Of a stretch of 20,655 bases of DNA, positions 7,465 through 15,104 are shown piece after piece (position 1 is the stretch's first letter; every line of letters starts with the position of its first letter). Made by a program: the position numbers and the translations under genes. Source of the stretch: Dichotomicrobium sp046543175 (GTDB lineage Bacteria; Pseudomonadota; Alphaproteobacteria; Rhizobiales; Rhodomicrobiaceae); NCBI GenBank assembly GCA_046543175.1, contig JBKGZY010000021.1, forward strand, positions 1 to 20,655. Direction: 5' to 3'. The notes under the pieces were generated by a model. The model made no database searches and was not told the origin of the DNA. It saw only the letters and a program-made list of their open reading frames with translations.

Positions 7465-8202
7465 TCAAACCATCGCCATGCCGCCATTGACGTGCAGTGT
7501 TTCGCCGGTGATGTAGCCCGCCTCGTCGCTGGCCAGATACACGGCTGCCGCGGCGATATCGCCCGGCTTTCCAAAGGTACCGGACGGGATCGCGGCGGCA
7601 ATCGACTCGACCTGTTTTTCGTTCAGTTCCCCGGTCATGGGTGTCTCGATGAAGCCCGGCGCGATGCAGTTCGCGGTGATCCCGCGGGCGGCCACCTCGC
7701 GCGCCAGCGATTTGGTCATGCCGACGAGACCGGCCTTGGAGGCGGCGTAATTGGCCTGCCCCGGGTTGCCCACGACCCCGGAAATCGAGGCGATATTGAC
7801 GATTCGGCCATGCCGGCGTTTCATCATGCCGCGCAACGCGCCGCGACAGATCAGGAAGGCCGCGGTCAGGTTCACCGCGATCACCTGGTCCCATTCCTCG
7901 TCCTTCATGCGCATGAACAGATTGTCGCGCGTGATGCCGGCGTTGTTGACGACAATATCAAGGCCGCCGAGTTCGCTTTCGGCGCGACCGGACAGCGCGC
8001 TGACGGCCTCGCGATCCGACAGGTCGCATTGGAGCGGGATGACCTGGTTGCCAAGCTGGGCCGTAAGCGCGTCGAGCCGCTCCTGGCGCGTACCGGAGAT
8101 CGCCACGCGCGCCCCCTGCCGGCAGAGCGCGCCCGCCAGTTCCGCCCCGATCCCGCCGGTCGCGCCCGTAACCAGGGCGCAGCGTCCCGTCAAGTCGAAC
8201 AT
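7465..8202 (-). CDS. fabG: 3-oxoacyl-ACP reductase
   Basis: NADPH-dependent short-chain dehydrogenase that reduces 3-oxoacyl-ACP to 3-hydroxyacyl-ACP, the first reduction of each elongation cycle; tetramer in the family. The 245-residue protein shows the cofactor motif TGATGGIG (12-19), NNAG (86-89), the catalytic Asn111, Ser139, Tyr152 and Lys156 (in IASISG and NYAASKAG), and the C-terminal TGETLHVNGGM typical of FabG rather than other SDRs. A strong AGGATGAGG sequence lies about 7 bases upstream of the ATG. The gene starts 59 bases after the fabD stop, consistent with co-transcription from the fabD promoter. A second SDR encoded at the far end of the window is more divergent and is not FabG. 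Confidence 0.97.
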   Translation of the reverse strand: MFDLTGRCALVTGATGGIGAELAGALCRQGARVAISGTRQERLDALTAQLGNQVIPLQCDLSDREAVSALSGRAESELGGLDIVVNNAGITRDNLFMRMKDEEWDQVIAVNLTAAFLICRGALRGMMKRRHGRIVNIASISGVVGNPGQANYAASKAGLVGMTKSLAREVAARGITANCIAPGFIETPMTGELNEKQVESIAAAIPSGTFGKPGDIAAAAVYLASDEAGYITGETLHVNGGMAMV

Positions 8203-8261
8203 GTCAATGCCTCATCCTGCTCACGCGCGCGTCTTGCCGCCCGCGGCCCGTGGGGTTCCGC

Positions 8262-9221
8262 TCAGCCCTGCGTATGATGAATGGCCGGGACAGCCGATTC
8301 GATGTCCGCCGCGACGGAGATGGATTTGGTGTCGAGGCCGCGCTCAATGCGGCGCGCCAGACCGCTCAGCACCTTGCCTGCGCCAATCTCATAGACCCGT
8401 GTGACACCCTCGCTGACCATGAAGGTAACGCTCTCGCGCCAGCGCACCGTGCCCGTGACCTGTTCCACCAGACGCTGACGCAGTTCGCCGGGATCGCTCA
8501 CCGGCCTGGCGGTCACGTTCGTCACGACGGGCACGCTCGGCGGACCAAGCGTCACGCTGCCAAGGGCTTCGGCCATCGCCTCGGCGGCGGGCTGCATGAG
8601 CGCGCAATGAAACGGAGCGCTGACGGGCAGCAGGACGCTGCGCCGCGCCCCGCGCGCCTTGGCCAGTTCGACCGCCCGTTCCACGGCGGACTTCGTTCCG
8701 CTGATCACGACCTGTCCCGGCGCGTTGTCGTTGGCGACCTGGCAGACCTCGCCATCGGCAGCCTCTCGCGCCAGGTCGTGCACGAAATCGAGTTCCAGGC
8801 CCATGACCGCGGCCATTGCCCCCTCACCCACCGGAACCGCCTTCTGCATGGCGCGCCCGCGCGTGCGCAGCAGCCGCGCCGCGTCGGCAAGGCTCAGGCT
8901 ACCGGCGGCGGCAAGCGCCGAATATTCGCCCAGCGAGTGCCCGGCCACGAACTTCACCTGATGGGCCAGTGAAAAATCGCCTTCGCGCTCCAGCACGCGC
9001 ATGACCGCCATGGACACGGCCATCAGGGCGGGCTGGGCGTTCTCCGTCAGGGTCAGTTCGTCTTCCGGCCCTTCGCGCATCAGGCGCGACAGCGGCTGGC
9101 CGAGCACGTCGTCGACCTCGGCGAACACCTCCCGCGCGGCGGCAAAGGTCTCTGCAAGATCTGCGCCCATGCCAACATGCTGGCTTCCCTGGCCCGGAAA
9201 TGTGAATGCCAAGTCTGTCAT
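8262..9221 (-). CDS. fabD: Malonyl-CoA:ACP transacylase
   Basis: Transfers the malonyl group from CoA to ACP, supplying the extender unit for fatty acid synthesis. From the ATG at 9221 the protein is 319 residues and starts TDLAFTFPGQGSQ, the conserved N-terminus. Catalytic Ser96 lies in GHSLGE and His205 in APFHCALM, matching E. coli Ser92 and His201; Arg121 of the RGRAMQ motif binds the malonyl carboxylate. In-frame ATGs at 9278 and 9305 would add 19 or 28 residues that match nothing in the family. None of the three has a strong ribosome binding site, so the homology-based start is preferred. If the fabD promoter proposed at 9337-9370 is right, the leader would be about 110 nucleotides. First gene of the fab run. 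Confidence 0.95.
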   Translation of the reverse strand: MTDLAFTFPGQGSQHVGMGADLAETFAAAREVFAEVDDVLGQPLSRLMREGPEDELTLTENAQPALMAVSMAVMRVLEREGDFSLAHQVKFVAGHSLGEYSALAAAGSLSLADAARLLRTRGRAMQKAVPVGEGAMAAVMGLELDFVHDLAREAADGEVCQVANDNAPGQVVISGTKSAVERAVELAKARGARRSVLLPVSAPFHCALMQPAAEAMAEALGSVTLGPPSVPVVTNVTARPVSDPGELRQRLVEQVTGTVRWRESVTFMVSEGVTRVYEIGAGKVLSGLARRIERGLDTKSISVAADIESAVPAIHHTQG

Positions 9222-9336
9222 GTGTTCACGGTTTGCGCTGGCGTCGGAATCGACGGCCTGTCCGTCTTGGTTGTTCATTGTCGGCGCACAACGCGTTCGC
9301 GTCATACGCGCGTGGTGATCCGGTCATTTCGCGCTC

Positions 9337-9370
9337 AAAGACACTGTTTGCTTCGGGCTTGTCAAGCCCG
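9337..9370 (-). promoter_or_regulatory. Possible fabD promoter with palindromic -35 region
   Basis: On the minus strand a consensus TTGACA (9365 to 9360) lies at the centre of the perfect 17-base palindrome CGGGCTTGACAAGCCCG (9370 to 9354). A weak -10 (GTCTTT, 9342 to 9337) follows at 17 bases. In Alphaproteobacteria the -35 is often better conserved than the -10, so this is plausible. A repressor covering the palindrome would block the -35. The alternative is a relic of an intergenic palindromic repeat, as many alphaproteobacterial repeats contain similar GGGC...GCCC arms. Confidence 0.35.
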
Positions 9371-9544
9371 GCCACTTCGCCACCATGCCGATGTCTAGCG
9401 CGGCCCGTGCTTGTGACGGCGGTTTGTGGCAAATTTTTATTGCAAGATCGCCCGATGCGGCGCTAAACAACGTCCAGTTTCGGCTGAAGGCTGAACGGTC
9501 ATCTTGATGATGCGCCGGTGTCTTCGCTCTTTTGACGGTCTTCC

Positions 9545-9619
9545 TTTGAGCCTTTCCGCAAATCAGCACCGGGCTCAAAAGAGGCTTTGCGCCGAGACGC
9601 CAAAAATTTGAGGAAAGGC
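9545..9619 (+). promoter_or_regulatory. Candidate rpsF leader with alternative structures (S6:S18-like autoregulatory element)
   Basis: Two perfect 8-bp helices compete. Helix A pairs TTTGAGCC (9545-9552) with GGCTCAAA (9572-9579), leaving CACCG (9567-9571) immediately before its 3' strand. Helix B pairs GCCTTTCC (9550-9557) with GGAAAGGC (9612-9619), which contains the rpsF Shine-Dalgarno sequence. They share 9550-9552, so only one can form. Known S6:S18 leaders in other bacteria place a conserved CCG in a bulge beside a stem, mimicking 16S rRNA; the inner stem expected there is not clear here. The base pairing is seen directly; the regulatory role is inferred. Confidence 0.45.
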
Positions 9620-9627
9620 GACCGATC

Positions 9628-10053
9628 ATGCCACAGTATGAGCATGTGTTTCTCGCGCGGCAGGACGTGTCCGCGCAGCAGGCCGAGAGTCTGCGGGACG
9701 AATTCTCCAAGGTAATCAGCGAACACGGGGGCCAAGTCGGCAAGTCCGAATATTGGGGGCTGAAACCGCTGGCCTACAAGATCAAGAAGAACCGCAAGGC
9801 GCACTACACCCTGATGAACATCGATGCCCCGCCCGATGCCGTTGCCGAAATGGAGCGGCAGATGCGCCTGTCGGGTGATGTCATCCGTTTCCTGACACTG
9901 CGGGTCGACGAACTGGATGACAAGCCCTCGCCGATGATGAAGCGTTCCGAAGAGCGCCGCTCGTCCCGTCGCGGGGGCGAACGCGGGGAGCGGGGCGACC
10001 GCGGTGATCGCAGTGACAGGGGTGATCGTGGCCCGCGTGGAGGTCAGGAATGA
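9628..10053 (+). CDS. rpsF: Small ribosomal subunit protein bS6
   Basis: Primary-sequence match to ribosomal protein S6, which binds 16S rRNA with S18 on the platform of the 30S subunit. The folded core (about 1-95) shows MPQYEHVFLARQD, YWGLKPLAYKIKKNRKAHY and GDVIRFLTLRVD. It is followed by a 45-residue basic tail rich in Arg, Gly and Asp with repeated GDR-type units (RGDRGDRSDRGDRG), typical in kind of alphaproteobacterial S6 but of variable sequence. The ATG is preceded by GAGGAAAGG, which can be sequestered by the leader structure described separately. The stop overlaps the rpsR start (ATGA), tying production of the two partner proteins together. Confidence 0.98.
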   Translation: MPQYEHVFLARQDVSAQQAESLRDEFSKVISEHGGQVGKSEYWGLKPLAYKIKKNRKAHYTLMNIDAPPDAVAEMERQMRLSGDVIRFLTLRVDELDDKPSPMMKRSEERRSSRRGGERGERGDRGDRSDRGDRGPRGGQE

Positions 10054-10298
10054 CGGATATTTCGCAGATGCCGGTCCGGCGCCCGTTCCACCGGCGCCGC
10101 AAGACCTGCCCGTTCTCCGGCGACAATGCGCCGAAGATCGACTACAAGGACGTCAAGCTATTGCAACGCTTCGTCTCGGAGCGCGGCAAGATCGTGCCGA
10201 GCCGCATCACGGCGGTTTCGGCCAAGAAGCAGCGGGAGCTGTCGCGGGCCATCAAGCGTGCGCGCTTCCTCGGTCTTCTGCCTTACGTCGTCAAATAA
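10050..10298 (+). CDS. rpsR: Small ribosomal subunit protein bS18
   Basis: Ribosomal protein S18, partner of S6 on the 30S platform. The 82-residue protein shows the family core RRKTCPFSGDNAPKIDYKD (about 16-34) and the basic C-terminal helix SRAIKRARFLGLLPYVVK. It has a single cysteine (Cys20), the form common in Alphaproteobacteria. A near-perfect GGAGG (10039-10043), lying inside the S6 tail codons, is 6 bases upstream of the ATG, and the ATG overlaps the rpsF stop, so it is both coupled and well initiated. It belongs to the S6-S18-L9 transcription unit. Confidence 0.98.
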   Translation: MTDISQMPVRRPFHRRRKTCPFSGDNAPKIDYKDVKLLQRFVSERGKIVPSRITAVSAKKQRELSRAIKRARFLGLLPYVVK

Positions 10299-10380
10299 TC
10301 CGCCGGAACGCGGCGGGGGTTGGGACCGGGCGCCGCGCCCGCGTCTCTAACCGCTCATGACAAAAGCGGGACAGCTTGCG

Positions 10381-11361
10381 ATGAACAACCCTGCCGTGAT
10401 AGGCACCGTTGCGGGCCTCGCCTCGGCCCTTCTGTTCGTGTCGGCGGCGGCCAGCACCGTCGCGGCGGCGTTCCTCGTCTATATCACACCGCTGCCGCTG
10501 ATGATCGCGGGCCTTGGCTGGGGCATCCGCGCAAGCTTTGCCGGCCTTGCCGCGGGCATGCTGGTGGCGGCGCTTACCTTCGGCATCAAGGTTTCGCTTA
10601 CCTATGCGCTGATGCTCGCGGCTCCGGCGGCGCTGCTCGTTTACTTCGCCCTGCTCAGCCGGCCAGATCCGCAGGCGGCGCCGGGACAGCAAGGCCTCGT
10701 CTGGTATCCACCGGGACGCCTGATCACCTGGGCCGCGCTCATGGCCGGGGCCGTCGGCGCGGGTACGGCTGTTGTGCTCGCAGCCGGGGCGGAGAGCTAT
10801 GACCAGGGCGTGCGCGAGCTTTTCAATGAGACGCTTCTGCCTGCGCTGCAACAGGGCGAGCAGGAATTGAGCGATGAGCAGATCACGCGGACCGTTCAGT
10901 TCATGGCGGGCATCCTGCCCGGCGCCGTGGCGGCGGTGTGGCTGCTTATCATGCTCATCAATCTCTGGATCGGTGGAAAAATCGCCTCCGCCGCCGGCCG
11001 GCTGATCCGGCCGTGGCCGACGTTTTCGGACATGGAATATCCGCGGTTCCTGTCCGTCGCGTTCCTGTTGGCGCTGCTCGCCACCATGATGGCGGGGCTG
11101 ACCTCGGCGATGGGTGCGGCGTTCACCGGGGCGTTCATCCTCGCCTATCTCATCATGGGGCTGGTGGTGATCCATGTCGTCGTCCGCGGCAGCAGCTTTC
11201 AGCCCATCATCCTCGTCCTGCTCTATGTCGGGATCGTGCTGGTGGGCTGGCTGGCGCTGCTGGTTGCGCTGCTCGGCCTCAGCGAACCGCTGCTCAAGCT
11301 GCGCCAGCGCGTGGCACCGAGCGACGGCGGCGGTCCGCCTGCTGCGTCGCCGCGCGAATGA
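10381..11361 (+). CDS. DUF2232 (YybS-type) integral membrane protein of unknown function
   Basis: Polytopic inner-membrane protein of about 326 residues with about eight or nine hydrophobic helices: four in the first 90 residues, one around 118-138, one around 190-210, and three in the last 130. A hydrophilic loop (about 140-180) carries LFNETLLPALQQG. It resembles the DUF2232/YybS family, which in Alphaproteobacteria lies between rpsR and rplI as here. The biochemical role is not known to me and the sequence does not reveal one; a transporter S component-like fold is possible. The start is placed at 10381, where GGGA lies 9 bases upstream and hydrophobic sequence begins soon after. An ATG at 10357 would add 8 residues without a visible ribosome binding site. 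Confidence 0.8.
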   Translation: MNNPAVIGTVAGLASALLFVSAAASTVAAAFLVYITPLPLMIAGLGWGIRASFAGLAAGMLVAALTFGIKVSLTYALMLAAPAALLVYFALLSRPDPQAAPGQQGLVWYPPGRLITWAALMAGAVGAGTAVVLAAGAESYDQGVRELFNETLLPALQQGEQELSDEQITRTVQFMAGILPGAVAAVWLLIMLINLWIGGKIASAAGRLIRPWPTFSDMEYPRFLSVAFLLALLATMMAGLTSAMGAAFTGAFILAYLIMGLVVIHVVVRGSSFQPIILVLLYVGIVLVGWLALLVALLGLSEPLLKLRQRVAPSDGGGPPAASPRE

Positions 11362-11429
11362 GCGCCGCCTGAGCAGCACTGCGGATGTCAGAATACGCGA
11401 ATCGGATATGACCTGAACGGAGACGGAAG

Positions 11430-12062
11430 ATGCAGATCATTCTATTGGAAAGGGTCGGCAAGCTCGGCCAGATGGGCGACGTCGTGAATGTGCGCGACGG
11501 CCACGCCCGCAACTACCTGCTGCCCACGGGCAAGGCGCTGCGCGCCACGAAGGAGAACATGGCGCGCTTCGAGCGCGAGCGGGCGCAGATCGAGGCGCGC
11601 AATCTCGAGCGTCGCAAGGAAGCCGAAACGGTCGGCGAAAAGCTCGACGGCCAGTCCTTCACGGTTATTCGCCAGTCCAGTGAGTCGGGCCAGCTTTACG
11701 GCTCGGTGAGCACGCGCGACATCGCCAGCCTGGTCTCGGAGAACGGCACATCGATCGAACGCAGCCAGGTTCTGCTGGACCGGCCCATCAAGACGCTGGG
11801 GCTGCACGAGGTGCGCATCCAGCTTCACGCCGAGGTCGATGTCCATATCACCCTGAATGTCGCCCGCTCGGAGGATGAAGCCGCGTTGCAGGCCAAGGGC
11901 CAGGATGTCACGGCCACGCGCGAGGAAACCGAGTACGAGCACGTTTCGCGCGAAGAGCTGGAAGAGGAGTTCTTCGAGGAAGGCGTGGAAGTCGAGACCG
12001 AAGCCGAGGTGACGGGAGAATCGCCGGAAACGGGCGAGACGGAGGAAAAGACCGCACAATAG
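11430..12062 (+). CDS. rplI: Large ribosomal subunit protein bL9
   Basis: Ribosomal protein L9, which binds 23S rRNA near the base of the L1 stalk and helps maintain frame. The N-terminal rRNA-binding domain MQIILLERVGKLGQMGDVV...GHARNYLLP is followed by the long connecting helix (about 41-75), the C-terminal domain (LYGSVSTRDIA... to LNVARSEDEA, about 89-155) and an acidic extension of about 55 residues (Glu-rich, ending TEEKTAQ). Such a tail is common in alphaproteobacterial L9. GGAG sits upstream of the ATG at suitable spacing. The gene closes the S6-S18-DUF2232-L9 group; cfa begins 150 bases later. No canonical intrinsic terminator follows it. Confidence 0.98.
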   Translation: MQIILLERVGKLGQMGDVVNVRDGHARNYLLPTGKALRATKENMARFERERAQIEARNLERRKEAETVGEKLDGQSFTVIRQSSESGQLYGSVSTRDIASLVSENGTSIERSQVLLDRPIKTLGLHEVRIQLHAEVDVHITLNVARSEDEAALQAKGQDVTATREETEYEHVSREELEEEFFEEGVEVETEAEVTGESPETGETEEKTAQ

Positions 12063-12212
12063 CGTGCCGCCCCGTGCATGGCAGGTTCCGCCCGGGCGAT
12101 TGTCGCGCGTCTGGCGACCGAGCGAAATTTTTGCTACCGTTATTCGGCTAAATGACGCGGGACACCGCTTTAAGGAAACGGACAATCCGACAGGAAAACT
12201 TGCGGGGCGAAC

Positions 12213-13466
12213 ATGTCACCGCTGTGGTTATTTCTCAACCGGGTCGTGACCTCCGGAAACCTGACCTTCGTCGACGCCAATGGCCGCCAGCGCGTTTTCG
12301 GTGACGGCACCGGCCCGGAAATTGTCGTGCGGCTGCATGACCGCAGCGTCGAATGGGCGCTGGCCCTCGATCCGACGCTGGCATTCGGCGAAGCCTTTAT
12401 GGACGGCCGGCTGACGGTGGAACAGGGTGGGCTTTACGCGCTGCTCGAAACGCTCGTCGCCAACACCGACAAACATGCGCCGCCGACCGTGTCACGGGCG
12501 CTGAATGGGTTGCGCTACGCCACCCGCTCGTTCCGCCAGTACAACCCGGTGAGCCGCGCAAAGCGCAACGCGTCGCACCACTACGATATTCCCCCGGAAA
12601 TCTACGACCTGTTTCTCGATCCGGACTGGCAGTATTCCTGCGCCTATTTTCCCCATGACGAGGTCGATCTGGCGGACGCGCAGCGCGCCAAGAAGCGCCA
12701 CATCATCGCCAAGCTGCGCATGTCGCCGGGTCACGAAGTGCTCGACATCGGTTCGGGCTGGGGCGGCCTCGGCCTGAGCATGGCAAAGCTGGCGAATGCC
12801 CGCGTCACCGGCATCACGCTCAGCAGCGAACAGCTCAGACGCGCGCAGGACCGGGCGAAGAAAGAAGGGCTCGACAATCAGGTCCGCTTCGAGCTGCGCG
12901 ACTACCGCAAGATCGACCACAAGTTCGACCGCATTGTCTCGGTGGGCATGTTCGAGCATGTCGGCGTGAACCATTACCAGGCGTTCTTCGACCGGCTTCA
13001 TAAGCTGCTCAAGGACGACGGCGTCGCCCTGCTGCATTCCATCGGGCGCTCCGAAGGCCCCGGCATCACCAACCCGTTCATCGCGAAGTACATCTTCCCC
13101 GGCGGCTATATTCCCTCGCTCAGCGAAGTGCTGCCCGCCATCGAACGCGCCGGGCTGATCGTCGCCGATGTCGAGATCCTGCGGCTGCATTACGCCCAGA
13201 CGCTGCGTGCCTGGCGCGAGGCCTTCATGGCGCGGCGCGATGAGGCCAAACGGCTGATGGGCGAGCGTTTCTGCCGGATGTGGGAGTTCTATCTCGCAGG
13301 TTCTGAACTGGCGTTCCGCTATCAGAAGATGATGGTGTTCCAGATTCAGCTTATCAAACGGGTCGATGCGCTGCCGCTGACGCGCGACTACATGGTCGAG
13401 GACGAACGCCGCCTCGATGCCCTTGAAGCGGGGCAGGGTCAGCGTCCGCGGCTTGCAGGAACCTGA
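12213..13466 (+). CDS. cfa: Cyclopropane-fatty-acyl-phospholipid synthase
   Basis: SAM-dependent enzyme that methylenates cis double bonds of membrane phospholipid acyl chains, usually on entering stationary phase or under acid or heat stress. The 417-residue protein has an N-terminal lipid-binding domain (about 1-110) and a methyltransferase domain with VLDIGSGWGGLG (176-187). Residues that bind the catalytic bicarbonate in E. coli Cfa are all present: Cys143 in YSCAYF, Glu248 in MFEHVG, His275 in LLHSIG and Tyr327 in LHYAQT. In place of the commoner IGCGWGG it has IGSGWGG, a tolerated change. The ribosome binding site is weak (GGGGCGA). It lies between ribosomal and replication genes, a placement seen in other Rhizobiales, and links membrane modification to the fab cluster across the divergent region. 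Confidence 0.95.
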   Translation: MSPLWLFLNRVVTSGNLTFVDANGRQRVFGDGTGPEIVVRLHDRSVEWALALDPTLAFGEAFMDGRLTVEQGGLYALLETLVANTDKHAPPTVSRALNGLRYATRSFRQYNPVSRAKRNASHHYDIPPEIYDLFLDPDWQYSCAYFPHDEVDLADAQRAKKRHIIAKLRMSPGHEVLDIGSGWGGLGLSMAKLANARVTGITLSSEQLRRAQDRAKKEGLDNQVRFELRDYRKIDHKFDRIVSVGMFEHVGVNHYQAFFDRLHKLLKDDGVALLHSIGRSEGPGITNPFIAKYIFPGGYIPSLSEVLPAIERAGLIVADVEILRLHYAQTLRAWREAFMARRDEAKRLMGERFCRMWEFYLAGSELAFRYQKMMVFQIQLIKRVDALPLTRDYMVEDERRLDALEAGQGQRPRLAGT

Positions 13467-13586
13467 TTCGTGGCGCGATTCGCGACAGTCAAATCGCTAT
13501 CCGGCAGCGTCAATGCCGTCTGTGCATATCGCGTAGAACATGGAGGGCCGCGACGATAACGACTCATCACCGGGCGGAATCGCGTT

Positions 13587-15104
13587 ATGCCTGCGGGCAT
13601 GAGCACGAACCCGGCATATACCGGCGCCCCGGCGCAGGACGAGACCGCCCTGCCCTTCCGTCAGGCGCCGCACAATATCGAGGCGGAACAGGCGCTCCTC
13701 GGCGCCATCCTCATCAACAACAACGCCCATGACCGCGTGTCCGGCTTCCTTGAGCCGGAGCATTTCTTCGATCCGCTGCATGCGCGCATCTACGACACGG
13801 CTGCGAAGCTCATCCAGGCGGGGAAACAGGCCACGCCGGTTACGCTGAAAACGTTCTTCGAGGCCGAAGAGCCGATCGGCGGGCTGACCGTGCCGCAGTA
13901 TCTCGGCCGCCTCGCCGCGAACGCCGTCAGCGTCATCAACGCGCATGACTACGGCCGGACGATCTACGACCTGTCGGTGCGGCGCAACCTGATCATCGTC
14001 GGCGAGGACATGGTCAACACGGCCTATGACTCGCCGGTCGACATGCCGCCGCAAGCGCAGATCGAAGACGCCGAGCAGCGCCTGTTCGAACTGGCGGAAA
14101 AGGGCAAGTACGGCTCCGGCTTCATGAGCTTCTCCAATGCGCTCACCGACGCCATCGAGATGGCGTCGAGCGCCTATGAGCGCGACGGGCACCTCTCGGG
14201 TCTCTCGACAGGGCTGCGCGATCTCGACCACACGATGGGCGGCCTGCAGAAGTCGGACCTGATCATCCTTGCCGGCCGGCCCTCGATGGGCAAGACGGCG
14301 CTGGCGACCAATATCGCCTTCAACGTGGCGCGCGCGCATCGCACCGAAACCGATGCCGAAGGCGTGGAAAGGACCGTGGACGGCGGCGTTATCGGGTTCT
14401 TCTCGCTGGAGATGTCGGCGGAACAACTCGCCACGCGCATCATCGCGGAGCAGGCGGAAATCCCCTCCGAGCGTATCCGGCGCGGCATGATCGACGAGGC
14501 CGAGTTCCGCCGGCTGGTCGAGGTCACGCAGCAAATGCAGAGCATCCCGCTTTATATCGACCACACCGGCGGCATCACCGTGGCGCAGCTTGCGGCCCGC
14601 GCGCGCAAGCTGAAGCGTCAGCACGGTCTCGACATGATCGTGGTGGACTATGTGCAGTTGCTCGCCGGTTCCTCGCGGCGGTCTTCGGACAGCCGCGTTC
14701 AGGAGATCACCGAGATCACGACCGGCTTGAAGGCGCTCGCCAAGGAGTTGGACGTGCCGATCCTCGCGCTGTCGCAACTCTCGCGCCAGGTCGAACAGCG
14801 CGAGGACAAGCGCCCGCAACTCGCGGACTTGCGCGAATCCGGCTCGATCGAGCAGGATGCCGACGTCGTGCTGTTCGTGTTCCGCGAGGAGTATTACGTG
14901 CAGCGCCAGGAGCCCTCGACCACCAAGGTCGAGGAGCACCAGAAATGGCAGGACGAGATGGACCAGGTGCAGGGCATCGCGGAAGTCATCATCGGCAAGC
15001 AGCGCCACGGGCCGACCGGCACGGTGCGCATGCAGTTCAGCCCCGATGTCACCCGCTTCTCCGATCTGGCGCGTTCCGGACAGACACCCGATGACTTCGG
15101 TTGA
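13587..15104 (+). CDS. dnaB: Replicative DNA helicase DnaB
   Basis: Hexameric ring helicase that unwinds the fork 5' to 3' and recruits primase. The 505-residue protein has the N-terminal DnaB domain (PHNIEAEQALLGAIL onward, about 25-130), a linker, and the RecA-like domain with Walker A GRPSMGKTA (about 230-238, Lys236), Walker B MIVVDYVQLLAG, sensor region LALSQLSRQVE and the C-terminal KQRHGPTGTV with arginine-finger context. There is no intein, a frequent insertion in this gene. GGGCGGA about 8 bases upstream supports the ATG at 13587; an ATG four codons later is an alternative. The last 14 bases overlap the start of alr. The upstream 120 bases after cfa hold an 11-base palindrome CGCGATTCGCG but no clear promoter. 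Confidence 0.97.
   Translation: MPAGMSTNPAYTGAPAQDETALPFRQAPHNIEAEQALLGAILINNNAHDRVSGFLEPEHFFDPLHARIYDTAAKLIQAGKQATPVTLKTFFEAEEPIGGLTVPQYLGRLAANAVSVINAHDYGRTIYDLSVRRNLIIVGEDMVNTAYDSPVDMPPQAQIEDAEQRLFELAEKGKYGSGFMSFSNALTDAIEMASSAYERDGHLSGLSTGLRDLDHTMGGLQKSDLIILAGRPSMGKTALATNIAFNVARAHRTETDAEGVERTVDGGVIGFFSLEMSAEQLATRIIAEQAEIPSERIRRGMIDEAEFRRLVEVTQQMQSIPLYIDHTGGITVAQLAARARKLKRQHGLDMIVVDYVQLLAGSSRRSSDSRVQEITEITTGLKALAKELDVPILALSQLSRQVEQREDKRPQLADLRESGSIEQDADVVLFVFREEYYVQRQEPSTTKVEEHQKWQDEMDQVQGIAEVIIGKQRHGPTGTVRMQFSPDVTRFSDLARSGQTPDDFG

Larger units (their letters stand above)
9222..9627. other. Divergent fabD / rpsF control region (no gene)
   Basis: This 406-base stretch separates the minus-strand fab genes from the plus-strand ribosomal-replication cluster and must carry promoters in both directions. 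It includes an AT-rich island (AAATTTTTATTGCAA, 9431-9445) in otherwise GC-rich DNA. A weak plus-strand promoter candidate is TTGCAA (9440-9445), 18 bases, TAAACA (9464-9469); another is TTGTGA (9411-9416) with TTTTTA (9434-9439). Neither is strong. The fabD-side palindrome and the rpsF leader are listed separately. No tRNA or protein-coding feature was recognised. Confidence 0.7.

Noticed and set aside
7459..8277. Plus-strand frame opposite fabG with a perfect AAGGAGG eight bases before an ATG
   Set aside because: The ribosome-binding-like sequence is striking, but the translation is a typical shadow of fabG with no recognisable fold. Best read as chance.
12102..12132. Possible intrinsic terminator after rplI (GTCGC...GCGAC then ATTTTT)
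   Set aside because: The stem is only 5 bp and the T-run begins 9 bases after it, so it does not fit a standard terminator.
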